DNA of 64,000 bases, from assembly GCF_031851795.1 (NCBI RefSeq), contig NZ_CP134696.1:3058501-3122500 (forward strand), given 5' to 3'. Of the stretch, positions 51,731 to 59,665 are shown in pieces (position 1 is the stretch's first letter; each line of letters starts with the position of its first letter). The position numbers were made by a program, and so were the translations under genes. The notes under the pieces are model-generated. The model ran no database searches and was not told the DNA's origin. It saw nothing but the letters and a program-made list of their open reading frames with translations. This DNA is from Pontibacter sp. G13 (GTDB lineage: Bacteria > Bacteroidota > Bacteroidia > J057).

Positions 51731-53080
51731 TTAGTGGGATGCGGATGTTTGAATCATCCCCGCGCAGATTGCATCAGCAAATTCAGTGGTGGAAACCGTC
51801 CGATGTCCAGCAAATCTCCGAGCAAGGTCCGGCGTGATGATCGATTGCCGCATGGCTGAAGCCAACCCGAGTTGAATAAGTTGGGCAGGTTCTTCCCATC
51901 CCAAGTGATGGAGCATCATTTGGCCTGCCAAAATCAGGGAGACAGGATTGACACGATCCGTACCAGCCAATCTAGGAGAGGTTCCCTGAGTTCCTTCGAA
52001 TAATGCCCTACCAGTAGTCCCATTGACATTGGCACGCGGCAACAGCCCTTTGGCTCCGAGCATAGCCGTCAGCGTTTCAGAGACAAAATCCCCCGTGAGA
52101 TTCAGAGCCACGACCACATCGAAGTTTTGGGAATTGGCCAATAGTTGCGGGAAGAAAATATCGACCAGACTGTCCTTAATTTCGAGCTTGCCAGCCTGCA
52201 TGGCAGCCTTGTATTCAGCCATCGCCACCTCACGCCCCTTTGCAGCGGCAGTGCGATGATAAGTTGCCCAAGAATAGATTCGCTCGCCAAATTCTCGCTC
52301 CGCCAAAGCATATCCCCAATCCCGGAAAGCTCCCTCGGTTAATTTCATGGCATTGCCCTTATGCAGCAGCGTCAGTGATTTCCTCCCATGTTGAAGGGCA
52401 TAAGAAATGGCCATTCGTACCAAACGCTCTGCACCTAGCCTAGAGATGGGCTTCCAATCCAACGCAACCTCAACCCGAGGCTCCTCCCGAACGCCTTGTT
52501 CTTCCAACAATTTGGCCGCCTCTTCCGTCGATGCGAAACGTACCTTGGCATAGTCATCTGGATATTCCGCCTGCAAAAAGGCCAGCATTTTTTCGGACTT
52601 CTCCGAACCTGAAGGGGCTTCAATTCCGGCAAAAAGCCCTTCTGAATGCTCGCGAAACAGCGTGAGGTCAATGGGATGTGGAGTCTGGATAAATGTCGGG
52701 AAACCGGGAATCGCCTGCAAAGGCCTCACCCGAGTATGAAGATCAAGGGTATATCTAAGCGCTACATTAAGTGATTTGATTCCTCCTCCAACTGGAGCAG
52801 TCAGCGGTCCTTTGAGCAAGATGGGATGTTGCTCCATCATATCCACGGTAGGTTTCGGGAGCCACTCGCCAGTCTCGTTGAATGCCCGCTGACCCGCCAC
52901 CAATTCTTGCCAGTGAATTTTGCGAGAATCACCATAGGCACAAACGACCGCCTGATCCATTACCCGCTGAGTAGCCCGCCAAATATCTGGACCACTTCCA
53001 TCGCCAGAAACGTACGGGATGATGGGATCATCTGGCACCTGCCAAGCTCCTTGCCGAAAGGTAATGGGGGTTCCTACCAT
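51731..53080 (-). CDS. Divergent isocitrate dehydrogenase-like enzyme
   Basis: A 449-residue protein of the isocitrate/isopropylmalate dehydrogenase family, with the layout of NADP-isocitrate dehydrogenase: IIPYVSGDGSGPDIWRATQR, HPILLKGPLTAPVGGGIKSL, Ser103 (SLNVALR), Arg109, Arg119 and Arg143, and Lys241 (LLHKGNAMKLTEGAF), Asp307 and Asp331. But the equivalent of the catalytic Tyr160 of E. coli is Phe150 (GLFAGIE), Asp311 is Glu335, and NADP-contact residues are changed (H339 to Gln365, K344 to Arg370, Y345 to Leu371, Y391 to Pro417; R395 kept). So it may be weakly active, use another substrate or cofactor, or be a paralogue. The start at 53080 (MVGTPITFRQ) is preferred; 53092 is possible. 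Confidence 0.85.
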   Translation of the reverse strand: MVGTPITFRQGAWQVPDDPIIPYVSGDGSGPDIWRATQRVMDQAVVCAYGDSRKIHWQELVAGQRAFNETGEWLPKPTVDMMEQHPILLKGPLTAPVGGGIKSLNVALRYTLDLHTRVRPLQAIPGFPTFIQTPHPIDLTLFREHSEGLFAGIEAPSGSEKSEKMLAFLQAEYPDDYAKVRFASTEEAAKLLEEQGVREEPRVEVALDWKPISRLGAERLVRMAISYALQHGRKSLTLLHKGNAMKLTEGAFRDWGYALAEREFGERIYSWATYHRTAAAKGREVAMAEYKAAMQAGKLEIKDSLVDIFFPQLLANSQNFDVVVALNLTGDFVSETLTAMLGAKGLLPRANVNGTTGRALFEGTQGTSPRLAGTDRVNPVSLILAGQMMLHHLGWEEPAQLIQLGLASAMRQSIITPDLARRFAGHRTVSTTEFADAICAGMIQTSASH

Positions 53081-53200
53081 ATAGATCAACATAAAGCTCG
53101 AACGAGATCGCCTAAAAAGCATCCCATCCGAGCTAGGGGATTTCCCTCCAATTTAGGGAAAAAGATCAAGCTAAATCCGAAGTAAATCGGGTTCCTTTGC

Positions 53201-54388
53201 CTATACCAAATCGATATGACCGAAAGATCGTTTGAGGATTTGCTGCGAATCAACCTCCAGCCAATTGTCGAGAATGGTGGCATATACCGATCTAAAATCG
53301 GTCGAGAGCGACACGTCTCCATCGTCGAGCTTAACAAGGTCGGGGGAATCATTGACGATCCCTGCTTTTTTGAGGTTTCCTCCAACAATCCAAAGGTTAT
53401 TGGCCTTACCATGATCCGTTCCTTGACTGGCATTTTGAGCTACCCTTCTTCCAAATTCCGAAAATGTAAGCACCAACGTATCCTTGAACAGATCGTACTT
53501 ACGCATCACCTCGATAAATGCATCGACCGCCTCCGCGTAGTTCTTCAACAATTGGCTATGCTGATTGGCTTGGCGTACATGCGTATCGAATCCGGTCAGC
53601 GAAGTGTAGAAGACCGAAGTATTCACCCCTGCCACCATCAATTCCGCTACCAACTTCAATTGTCTGGCCAATGGATTTTGAGGGAAATCTCTGACCAATC
53701 GTTCTTTCCCCACTTGCTCCTGTAGATAGTCAGCCGAGGACATCGTTTCGGTCATGACCTTATGCATGAAATCCAGCTCAGCATTTCCGGAAGACTCACG
53801 ACCCGCCAAGTGCCGTACCCACTGATTTCGGCTACTGTTTTGGAGCTGCTTGATATCTCGCATTCCAAGTCCCTGAATATTCGCCCCTTTCACCGCAAGA
53901 CTCAACGTTTCCTCTGTCTCGATCATTCGATGAGGTTCAGGAGCTCCTTCGCAGGCATGATCTAGATATCTACCCAACCAACCCGTCTCCCAGTATTCGT
54001 CCGAATTACTTCCGGTGTGCCAGATATCCATAGATCGGAAATGCGACCGATCGGGATTGGGATATCCCACGCCATTGATCATCTGCACCCAGCCCTTGTC
54101 ATACCATTTCTGCAAGGGAGCAAGTGCGGGATTGATGCCCTGTTCTTGGGTCAGTTTGATCACGTTGTTCGGGGCAATGGCCAATCCGGGTCGAGCTCGG
54201 TAATAATCATCATTGCGAAACGGCACGAATGTATTGAGGCCATCATTTCCACCTGAAAGCTGGATCACTACCAACCTCTTTCCAGACGGCGCAACTCCTC
54301 CTTTGCCTAGGGCATGAAGGAAGCTCGGCATCATGACGCTTGCAGATGCCAGCGAAGACCATTTTAGAAAATCTCTTCTTGAATGCAT
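53201..54388 (-). CDS. DUF1501 family protein (second pair)
   Basis: A 395-residue DUF1501 protein. It begins with a twin-arginine-type signal (MHSRRDFLKWSSLASASVMM). Landmarks are LVVIQLSGGNDGLNTFVPFR, RSHFRSMDIWHTGSNSDEYW, FYTSLTGFDTHVRQANQ and TLVLTFSEFGRRVAQNASQG with TDHGKANNL. Unlike the first DUF1501 protein (13251-15005), it has no type IX sorting domain and ends after LKRSFGHIDLV, so it probably stays in the periplasm. It follows its DUF1800 partner by 16 bases. Confidence 0.9.
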   Translation of the reverse strand: MHSRRDFLKWSSLASASVMMPSFLHALGKGGVAPSGKRLVVIQLSGGNDGLNTFVPFRNDDYYRARPGLAIAPNNVIKLTQEQGINPALAPLQKWYDKGWVQMINGVGYPNPDRSHFRSMDIWHTGSNSDEYWETGWLGRYLDHACEGAPEPHRMIETEETLSLAVKGANIQGLGMRDIKQLQNSSRNQWVRHLAGRESSGNAELDFMHKVMTETMSSADYLQEQVGKERLVRDFPQNPLARQLKLVAELMVAGVNTSVFYTSLTGFDTHVRQANQHSQLLKNYAEAVDAFIEVMRKYDLFKDTLVLTFSEFGRRVAQNASQGTDHGKANNLWIVGGNLKKAGIVNDSPDLVKLDDGDVSLSTDFRSVYATILDNWLEVDSQQILKRSFGHIDLV

Positions 54389-54404
54389 GGTAATGAGGTT
54401 GGGG

Positions 54405-55814
54405 TTAGCAAAGTTGATATTCGGGCGTACACATCATGCGTGACAGCAAGTTGGGGATCTCTTCTCCCGGTAGATTTTTGGCATAGAGGGCCAATTTCTT
54501 TGAAGCGGGGCCTTGATTGGAGGAGCCATAGAGGAATTCGGCCAATAACGATACCCGCTGGTCGGGCTGTTTGCCATTCAACTCCTTTTCGATAGACTGC
54601 CAATCGATGGTGCCTTTCATCCGCTTATAGAATTTCCCGCCTTTAGACATCGTGACATCCTCATTTCCCGCGAATGACGCCTTCATACGTGTCCTCAATT
54701 CTTCTCCCAAGATGACAGCGTTGGGCCATTGAAGTCGAACCAACAGCGAGCTGCTATCCAACCAATATCGTCCAGAGGGCCAACCCGACACATTCGGCGG
54801 TTGAAATAAGATCTGCCCCAATACTCGCTGCATCATGAGGATCCCCTCATCGGGCATATCCATTTCCAGCTGGCGCATCATGCCGATCAGCAATTCCACT
54901 GGGGATTTGACATGGGTACCCATATGCTGCTGCTCATAAAAATGATCCGACAAAAACATCGTGTGCATCAAGGCGAGAATGTCATAATCGGATTCGTAGA
55001 ATAGGCGTGCCCATTTTTTGATCACGGCTTGATCTACCTGCTCAGAGACATAATAGCGATACAATTTCTCCGTGATCATCTCGGCAGTCCGAGGATTGTC
55101 CAGGACCATATCGAGAATGTCTTCACCGGAGAAATTGCCTGTTTTCCCCATGAAGGTCTTCTTCCCATTGTCATGCTGCCGATATCGGAAGACAAATTCG
55201 CCCAGGGGATTGAATCCCCAACCAGTGAAAGCCCTTGCAGCTTCCTGAATATCTTCTTCGGTGTAATGGCCTCGCCCGAGCGTAAAAAGCTCTAGCAGTT
55301 CACGGGCGAAATTCTCGTTGGGATGTTGTTTTCGGTTTTGCTGATTGTTGAGAAATTGCAGCATGGCGGGATTTTTGGCCACGGCATGCAGCATTTTTCG
55401 GAAGGAACCGAGCGCATGGTCTCGGAGGAGCTTGTTTTGCTGCCAGACCATTTCAGCATTGTTGAGGCGGCAGGCAAAATGGTCATGCCAGAAGACCGTA
55501 GCCTTTTCTCTCAGTTGGGCATCCGAGTGGGCCATTTGTCGGACCCACGCCGAATTGAGCACTCTCACATCTTGGCGTGATTTGGTACGGCGTTCCCGCA
55601 GCTCTTCTTCGGACATGGACATTCTCAGCTCCCGAGTCAAGGGAGGAGGCATGTCGAATTTGAGCGTTTGGGACTTTTTGGAACCCTTCACGAGGGACTT
55701 CCAGACGTCCGCGACAGATTGGTCTTTTTGATCAGACCATGCTGACCATTTGGGGCCAAACCCCGCCCTGCTCAGTAGATGATGAATTCGTTGAGAAGTG
55801 GTAGACGTTTTCAT
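54405..55814 (-). CDS. DUF1800 family protein (second pair)
   Basis: A 469-residue DUF1800 protein: RIHHLLSRAGFGPKWSAWSD at the N-terminus, ATVFWHDHFACRLNNAEMVW, HPNENFARELLELFTLGRGH, YTEEDIQEAARAFTGWGFNP, MVLDNPRTAEMITEKLYRYY and VKSPVELLIGMMRQLEMDMP, then the closing LFQPPNVSGWPSGRYWLDSS. It matches the partner of the first pair in order and spacing but the sequences differ clearly, so this is an old duplication or separate lineage. Function unknown. The start at 55814 (MKTSTTSQR) is chosen over 55838. Tight coupling to the DUF1501 gene (16-base gap). Confidence 0.9.
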   Translation of the reverse strand: MKTSTTSQRIHHLLSRAGFGPKWSAWSDQKDQSVADVWKSLVKGSKKSQTLKFDMPPPLTRELRMSMSEEELRERRTKSRQDVRVLNSAWVRQMAHSDAQLREKATVFWHDHFACRLNNAEMVWQQNKLLRDHALGSFRKMLHAVAKNPAMLQFLNNQQNRKQHPNENFARELLELFTLGRGHYTEEDIQEAARAFTGWGFNPLGEFVFRYRQHDNGKKTFMGKTGNFSGEDILDMVLDNPRTAEMITEKLYRYYVSEQVDQAVIKKWARLFYESDYDILALMHTMFLSDHFYEQQHMGTHVKSPVELLIGMMRQLEMDMPDEGILMMQRVLGQILFQPPNVSGWPSGRYWLDSSSLLVRLQWPNAVILGEELRTRMKASFAGNEDVTMSKGGKFYKRMKGTIDWQSIEKELNGKQPDQRVSLLAEFLYGSSNQGPASKKLALYAKNLPGEEIPNLLSRMMCTPEYQLC

Positions 55815-55862
55815 GGAGGTTAGATTACAAAAATCCACCTGAGTTTAAGGCAACATATGTAC

Positions 55863-55889
55863 AAAAAAAGGAACCCATCTGGGTTCCTT
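55863..55889 (-). terminator. Terminator behind the Toprim gene
   Basis: 9-bp stem AAGGAACCC / GGGTTCCTT with loop ATCT, preceded by seven A on the plus strand, so it ends the minus-strand gene at 55945. Confidence 0.75.
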
Positions 55890-55944
55890 GTCTATGCGGA
55901 GGTAATTGCGTCTATAGAAATTGGAAAGAAGTTCACTTTATGGA

Positions 55945-56994
55945 TTATGCCATGATCCGTGCATGCTCCCAACTTGTGCGGAGTAACTGCCGATCGTATC
56001 GATGGCGTACATAGTCACTGATGTCGGTGTGCCCCTGCAAATGATCCATTGGAGGGAGCGAAACCCATCGCAAATCATGAAGCTTGGCAAGTTGTTTCCC
56101 ACTTCGGATTCCTACCTCATCCTGATCGTACAGGACTGCGATATGCTCGAATCGTTTTTTCAATTCTCGAATCGTATCAGTGGGAATATGGGCTGTCTCG
56201 CTGTTTAGGGAAATGGCAGGGATTCCCAGCGCATAAAGGGTCATCACGTCCTTTTCACCGCCAGTCAGCACCACTGCTTGGCCGTCGTCAGGTAATTGAT
56301 CCCATCCAAACACATAGGGATCGGGTTTGCTCCCCACCCACGTGTATTTGAAACGTTTGGAGTTGGGACGATAGAGTTTGTAGGCAAAAGGTCCTGCCTC
56401 GATGGCAAAAATCGGATCGCGCTTTTTACCTGTGATGGTGTAGGCCTTGCCCTGCTTGTCAAATGCCGTGTAGGACATCGCGGAATGCACGCCGAACGTG
56501 TTGAGAATTTCAGGAGTGATCCCATACCCCAACCACCAAGCGGCTTCTGACAATTCCCATGATTTGATGCTCAGCTCAAAGGTGCGGTCCCGGATACAGG
56601 TCAATGCTGAATCCGGGAGAGGCCCTTCGGGATTGATGGGAAGCTGATATTTCGGGGCGCCTTCTTCCATGCGTCTTCCCAAATTCAGCTGAAACTCCCG
56701 ATTGATGATGGACAAGGCCGTTGGAAACGAGCACCCCATCAAGGTCATCACCAGATCGAATGCACTGCCCTCATCAGCTGTGGAAAAATCCTTGAAGCGC
56801 CATTCCCCTGAAGATTTGTGCAAGTAGATATTGAAGGAAGGCGTCTCTTGCTGTCTTTTGAGAAATGGATTGCTGATGTGCTGGCCTTGTCTGAGGTATC
56901 CTTTCCTGTGGTAGGGACGCAGGAAATGATTCAGGATCTCATAGCTGCTCACATGTTGCAAAATGGTCTGACGGTTCATGCTAAAGGCTTCCAT
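55945..56994 (-). CDS. Toprim/primase-like protein without zinc ligands
   Basis: A 349-residue protein like the primase half of phage and mobile-element primases. Residues about 12-100 resemble the CHC2 zinc-finger fold (SYEILNHFLRPYHRKGYLRQ, NPFLKRQQETPSFNIYLHKS, WRFKDFSTADEGSAFDLVMT), but the four Cys/His ligands are replaced (CPFH is NPFL; CFxC is KDFS). The Toprim domain covers about 235-330, with Glu247 (VVLTGGEKDVMTLYALGIPA) and Asp290/Asp292 (AVLYDQDEVGIRSGK) in place. No helicase domain follows. It could make RNA or DNA primers or bind DNA for a mobile element; no integrase or other phage gene is next to it. Start at 56994 or 56979 (MNRQTILQ). Confidence 0.78.
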   Translation of the reverse strand: MEAFSMNRQTILQHVSSYEILNHFLRPYHRKGYLRQGQHISNPFLKRQQETPSFNIYLHKSSGEWRFKDFSTADEGSAFDLVMTLMGCSFPTALSIINREFQLNLGRRMEEGAPKYQLPINPEGPLPDSALTCIRDRTFELSIKSWELSEAAWWLGYGITPEILNTFGVHSAMSYTAFDKQGKAYTITGKKRDPIFAIEAGPFAYKLYRPNSKRFKYTWVGSKPDPYVFGWDQLPDDGQAVVLTGGEKDVMTLYALGIPAISLNSETAHIPTDTIRELKKRFEHIAVLYDQDEVGIRSGKQLAKLHDLRWVSLPPMDHLQGHTDISDYVRHRYDRQLLRTSWEHARIMA

Positions 56995-57223
56995 GATGTC
57001 TTAGTTTGTTGTGGTAATTACCAATAATATTAGCACATATCCAACTTTATTGGCAAATTTCCTCTCAATATTTTAGCCACCATGTAAGCAAATGCAAAAA
57101 AAAATAGCATCCAATATTCCACAGATTCCCGCATATTCAATCTATTCGGCAATTGATTCCTGCTTATTCGAACAATTCCCGTAATTGCCATTTTGAAGCA
57201 TATCACCAGCAATAAATATCTTC

Positions 57224-57985
57224 ATGGGTAAACTGACCCCAACCTCCCCAGCCGATCGGGAACGCGCGATCGAATTGATGGCCGAAGCATTTCACTCTCC
57301 GGATGAGCAAACCGCCAGTCGACTCGCACAGGAAGCATTGAAGACAGATCCCAACAACGCAGATATCTATGTGTATCTCGGCAACGAATCCGAATCTCCG
57401 GAGGAGGCAATGGATTGGTACCAAAAAGGAGTTGAAGTCGGCAAAGCGCTGATTGAAGATCGAATGGACCAATTGGCTGGCCATATGTGGATGGAACCCG
57501 AGGCTCGTCCCTACCTGCGTGCGCTGTATGCCCTAGCGGATTTTAATGGATTTCAAGGGGAAATAGACAAGGCGATCGGGATGTTCGAAGAGTTGCTCAA
57601 ACTCAATCCCATGGACAACCAAGGGGCCAGATACGATCTACTCCAACTATATTTCCAACAAGATCAAATCGAGGATGCCACGCGGTTGATGAAGCAGTTC
57701 GAGGACGACCAATCTGCAGATTGGAAGTACGGTGCTGCCATTTTGTCCTATCTCAATGCCCCAGAAGACTCCGGCACAGCAGGTGCATGGAAGGAAGCAG
57801 TGGCCTTCAATCCACATGTCCTCGGGTTCTTGACGGGCGAAAAGGAGCCCCCAGCGGGTTTGCCCATGGACTATGCCCCAGGGTCCGAAGAAGAAGCAGT
57901 ATTGTACGTCGCAAGGATCTTTCCGCTGCTGTTGAGCAAGCCGATGATTTTGCGGTTCTTCCTAGATGATTTGGGAGTAAACTAA
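57224..57985 (+). CDS. TPR protein of a conserved uncharacterised type
   Basis: A 253-residue soluble protein with tetratricopeptide repeats: SRLAQEALKTDPNNADIYVY, EAMDWYQKGVEVGKALIEDR, IDKAIGMFEELLKLNPMDNQ, GARYDLLQLYFQQDQIEDAT. The segment ARPYLRALYALADFNGFQGE, then NQGARYDLLQLYFQQ and SADWKYGAAILSY resembles a conserved TPR family found in many bacteria (the ST7-like type). No enzymatic part is seen. It is a single gene. The C-terminal half has a second region with PHVLGFLTGEKEPP, not repeat-like. Confidence 0.78.
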   Translation: MGKLTPTSPADRERAIELMAEAFHSPDEQTASRLAQEALKTDPNNADIYVYLGNESESPEEAMDWYQKGVEVGKALIEDRMDQLAGHMWMEPEARPYLRALYALADFNGFQGEIDKAIGMFEELLKLNPMDNQGARYDLLQLYFQQDQIEDATRLMKQFEDDQSADWKYGAAILSYLNAPEDSGTAGAWKEAVAFNPHVLGFLTGEKEPPAGLPMDYAPGSEEEAVLYVARIFPLLLSKPMILRFFLDDLGVN

Positions 57986-58094
57986 TTGAGAAACAGCCTT
58001 CTCGCAGATAAGGGGTATCCCAAATGAGATAGGTTTCGTATATTGTTTTCGACTGGAAACACAGTAAAAAGAACAAACATAGAAATTTCCACCG

Positions 58095-58814
58095 ATGAGA
58101 GGATTTGATAATTTTCAGAATGCATCCGTCCGGGAACGAGAATTCGTTGAGTCCGGCTCCGCACGGCTGTTTATGCGTCAGGTATTCACCAATATGTCGT
58201 TGGGGCTACTGATTACGGCTCTTTCCGCGTATTTCGTGGCGACCAACCAGGCCCTGATGACCTTTTTCTATTCCGGCATCACCCGGTATGTCGTGATGTT
58301 CGCACCATTGATCTTTGTCATAGTGCTTGCTTCGCGGATCCATAAAATGTCCTTCACCAATGCGAGTTTGACATTTGCAGCCTACTCGCTCGTGAATGGT
58401 ATCAGCTTGGCCTTCATTTTCTGGATGTTCGAGATGTCTGGTATCGTTCAGACCTTTGCTGTTACTGCCGGTACATTCGGAGCCATGGCCCTGATCGGCT
58501 GGACAAGCAAAATGGATTTGAGCCGAATCGGTTCTGTACTTTGGATGGCCCTGATCGGATTGATCATCGCAAGTGTCGTGAACGTCTTCCTTGGATCACC
58601 CATGATGGATTTCATCATCTCCGGTGCAGGGGTTCTGATTTTCTCTGGCTTGACTGCATGGGATGTACAGAAGTTGCTCCGTATCGGTGCCCATGCTGAC
58701 CCAGAATCCGACAGCACACGCAAAGTGGCCTTGATGGGCGCTTTGACCTTGTACTTGGACTTCATCAACCTGTTCTTGTTCTTGCTCCGCTTCTTCGGCG
58801 GCGGTCGGGACTAA
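58095..58814 (+). CDS. Bax inhibitor-1/YccA family membrane protein
   Basis: A 239-residue membrane protein with seven hydrophobic segments (about 33-55, 60-80, 86-106, 112-130, 140-160, 170-190 and 205-225). Family features are FMRQVFTNMSLGLLITALSA near the N-terminus, the central FTNASLTFAAYSLVNGISLA, GILIFSGLTAWDVQKLLRIG-like segment (GAGVLIFSGLTAWDVQKLLR) and the closing LTLYLDFINLFLFLLRFFGG. Members modulate membrane protein quality control (YccA inhibits FtsH in E. coli) or ion leak. It is a single gene with a strong terminator. Confidence 0.92.
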   Translation: MRGFDNFQNASVREREFVESGSARLFMRQVFTNMSLGLLITALSAYFVATNQALMTFFYSGITRYVVMFAPLIFVIVLASRIHKMSFTNASLTFAAYSLVNGISLAFIFWMFEMSGIVQTFAVTAGTFGAMALIGWTSKMDLSRIGSVLWMALIGLIIASVVNVFLGSPMMDFIISGAGVLIFSGLTAWDVQKLLRIGAHADPESDSTRKVALMGALTLYLDFINLFLFLLRFFGGGRD

Positions 58815-59228
58815 TTGGAGCGGGTGACTGATACCTAAATTCCAACAAACCGGATGGCGAATGTATTCGCCATCCGGTTTTTTATTGAACAGTATGTAAG
58901 TTTTGTCATAAAATTGGCACGCGAATCCTTCGTCAAGTTTCCGAATATTTGGATAATTACGTGTAGAAGCCTGTCTTGCCACGATACACGCAGATCCTTT
59001 CCCAATAATCTGCTTTTCCCCTACTTTCAGCCAATCGCAAGAATAGTGTCTAGGCAATATTTTTTGAATCATCGAAAATGCCAAGATTTCGGCACCTAAA
59101 GAGCTTTCGGGTCTGACAAGCTGCTCAGATGCCCGATTTGCGTGAAAACGGTCGTTATCGGCCCCAGAACTGCGCAAATTGCTCCGAGGGAATTTGTATA
59201 TTGGCCTAAAACGAAAGGATCGATTTTT
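58815..59228. other. Intergenic region before the phosphorelay operon
   Basis: About 410 bases. Apart from the terminator (58847-58883) it has no supported gene; a frame at 58854-59099 overlaps that terminator. TGTATATTGG at 59195-59204 is a near match to a -7 element, about 25 bases before the response-regulator start. Confidence 0.45.
58847..58883 (+). terminator. Terminator of the Bax-inhibitor gene
   Basis: Perfect 16-bp stem AAACCGGATGGCGAAT with its complement (58847-58862, 58865-58880), loop GT, then T residues. Confidence 0.85.
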
Positions 59229-59660
59229 ATGAATATACTACTGGTAGAAGATAATCCGGGAGATGTACGCTTGACCGAGGAAGCACTCAAGGAAGGGGAC
59301 TTCTATCACGAATTGGAACTCAATGTGGTCACCGACGGAGATGACGCGCTACAGTATCTGAACCGAGTCGGAAAATATAGCGACATTACCCTTCCCGATA
59401 TCATTTTTCTGGATTTGAATCTCCCCAAACGGGATGGCCGCGAGGTACTGGCGGAGATCAAGCAAAATCCCATCTTGAAAATGATTCCGGTTGTAGTCTT
59501 GACCACATCCGAAGCTGAACAGGACATCTTGAACAGTTACGAGTTGCATGCCAACTGCTACATCACCAAACCTGTGGACATCAATCGATTCATCGATGTC
59601 ATCAAAAGCATCGAGAACTTCTGGTTCCACGTGGTGAAATTACCCTCAATGAAACACTAG
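59229..59660 (+). CDS. Rcp1-type response regulator
   Basis: A 143-residue single receiver domain of the Rcp1/phytochrome-partner type. Acidic pair in LLVEDNPGDVRLTEEAL, phosphorylation Asp62 (IIFLDLNLPKRDGREVL), switch Thr in VVVLTTSEAEQDI and Lys in CYITKPVDINRF. The NPGDVRL motif and length are typical of Rcp1-like regulators, which often partner with hybrid kinases or bacteriophytochromes. No output domain. ATG at 59229 (MNILLVEDNP) is chosen. Next gene begins only 5 bases after its stop, so the two are one transcript. Confidence 0.93.
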   Translation: MNILLVEDNPGDVRLTEEALKEGDFYHELELNVVTDGDDALQYLNRVGKYSDITLPDIIFLDLNLPKRDGREVLAEIKQNPILKMIPVVVLTTSEAEQDILNSYELHANCYITKPVDINRFIDVIKSIENFWFHVVKLPSMKH

Positions 59661-59665
59661 GAGCC

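Noticed and set aside
58854-59099. 81-codon frame after the Bax-inhibitor gene
   Set aside because: It starts inside a strong terminator hairpin and has no family match.
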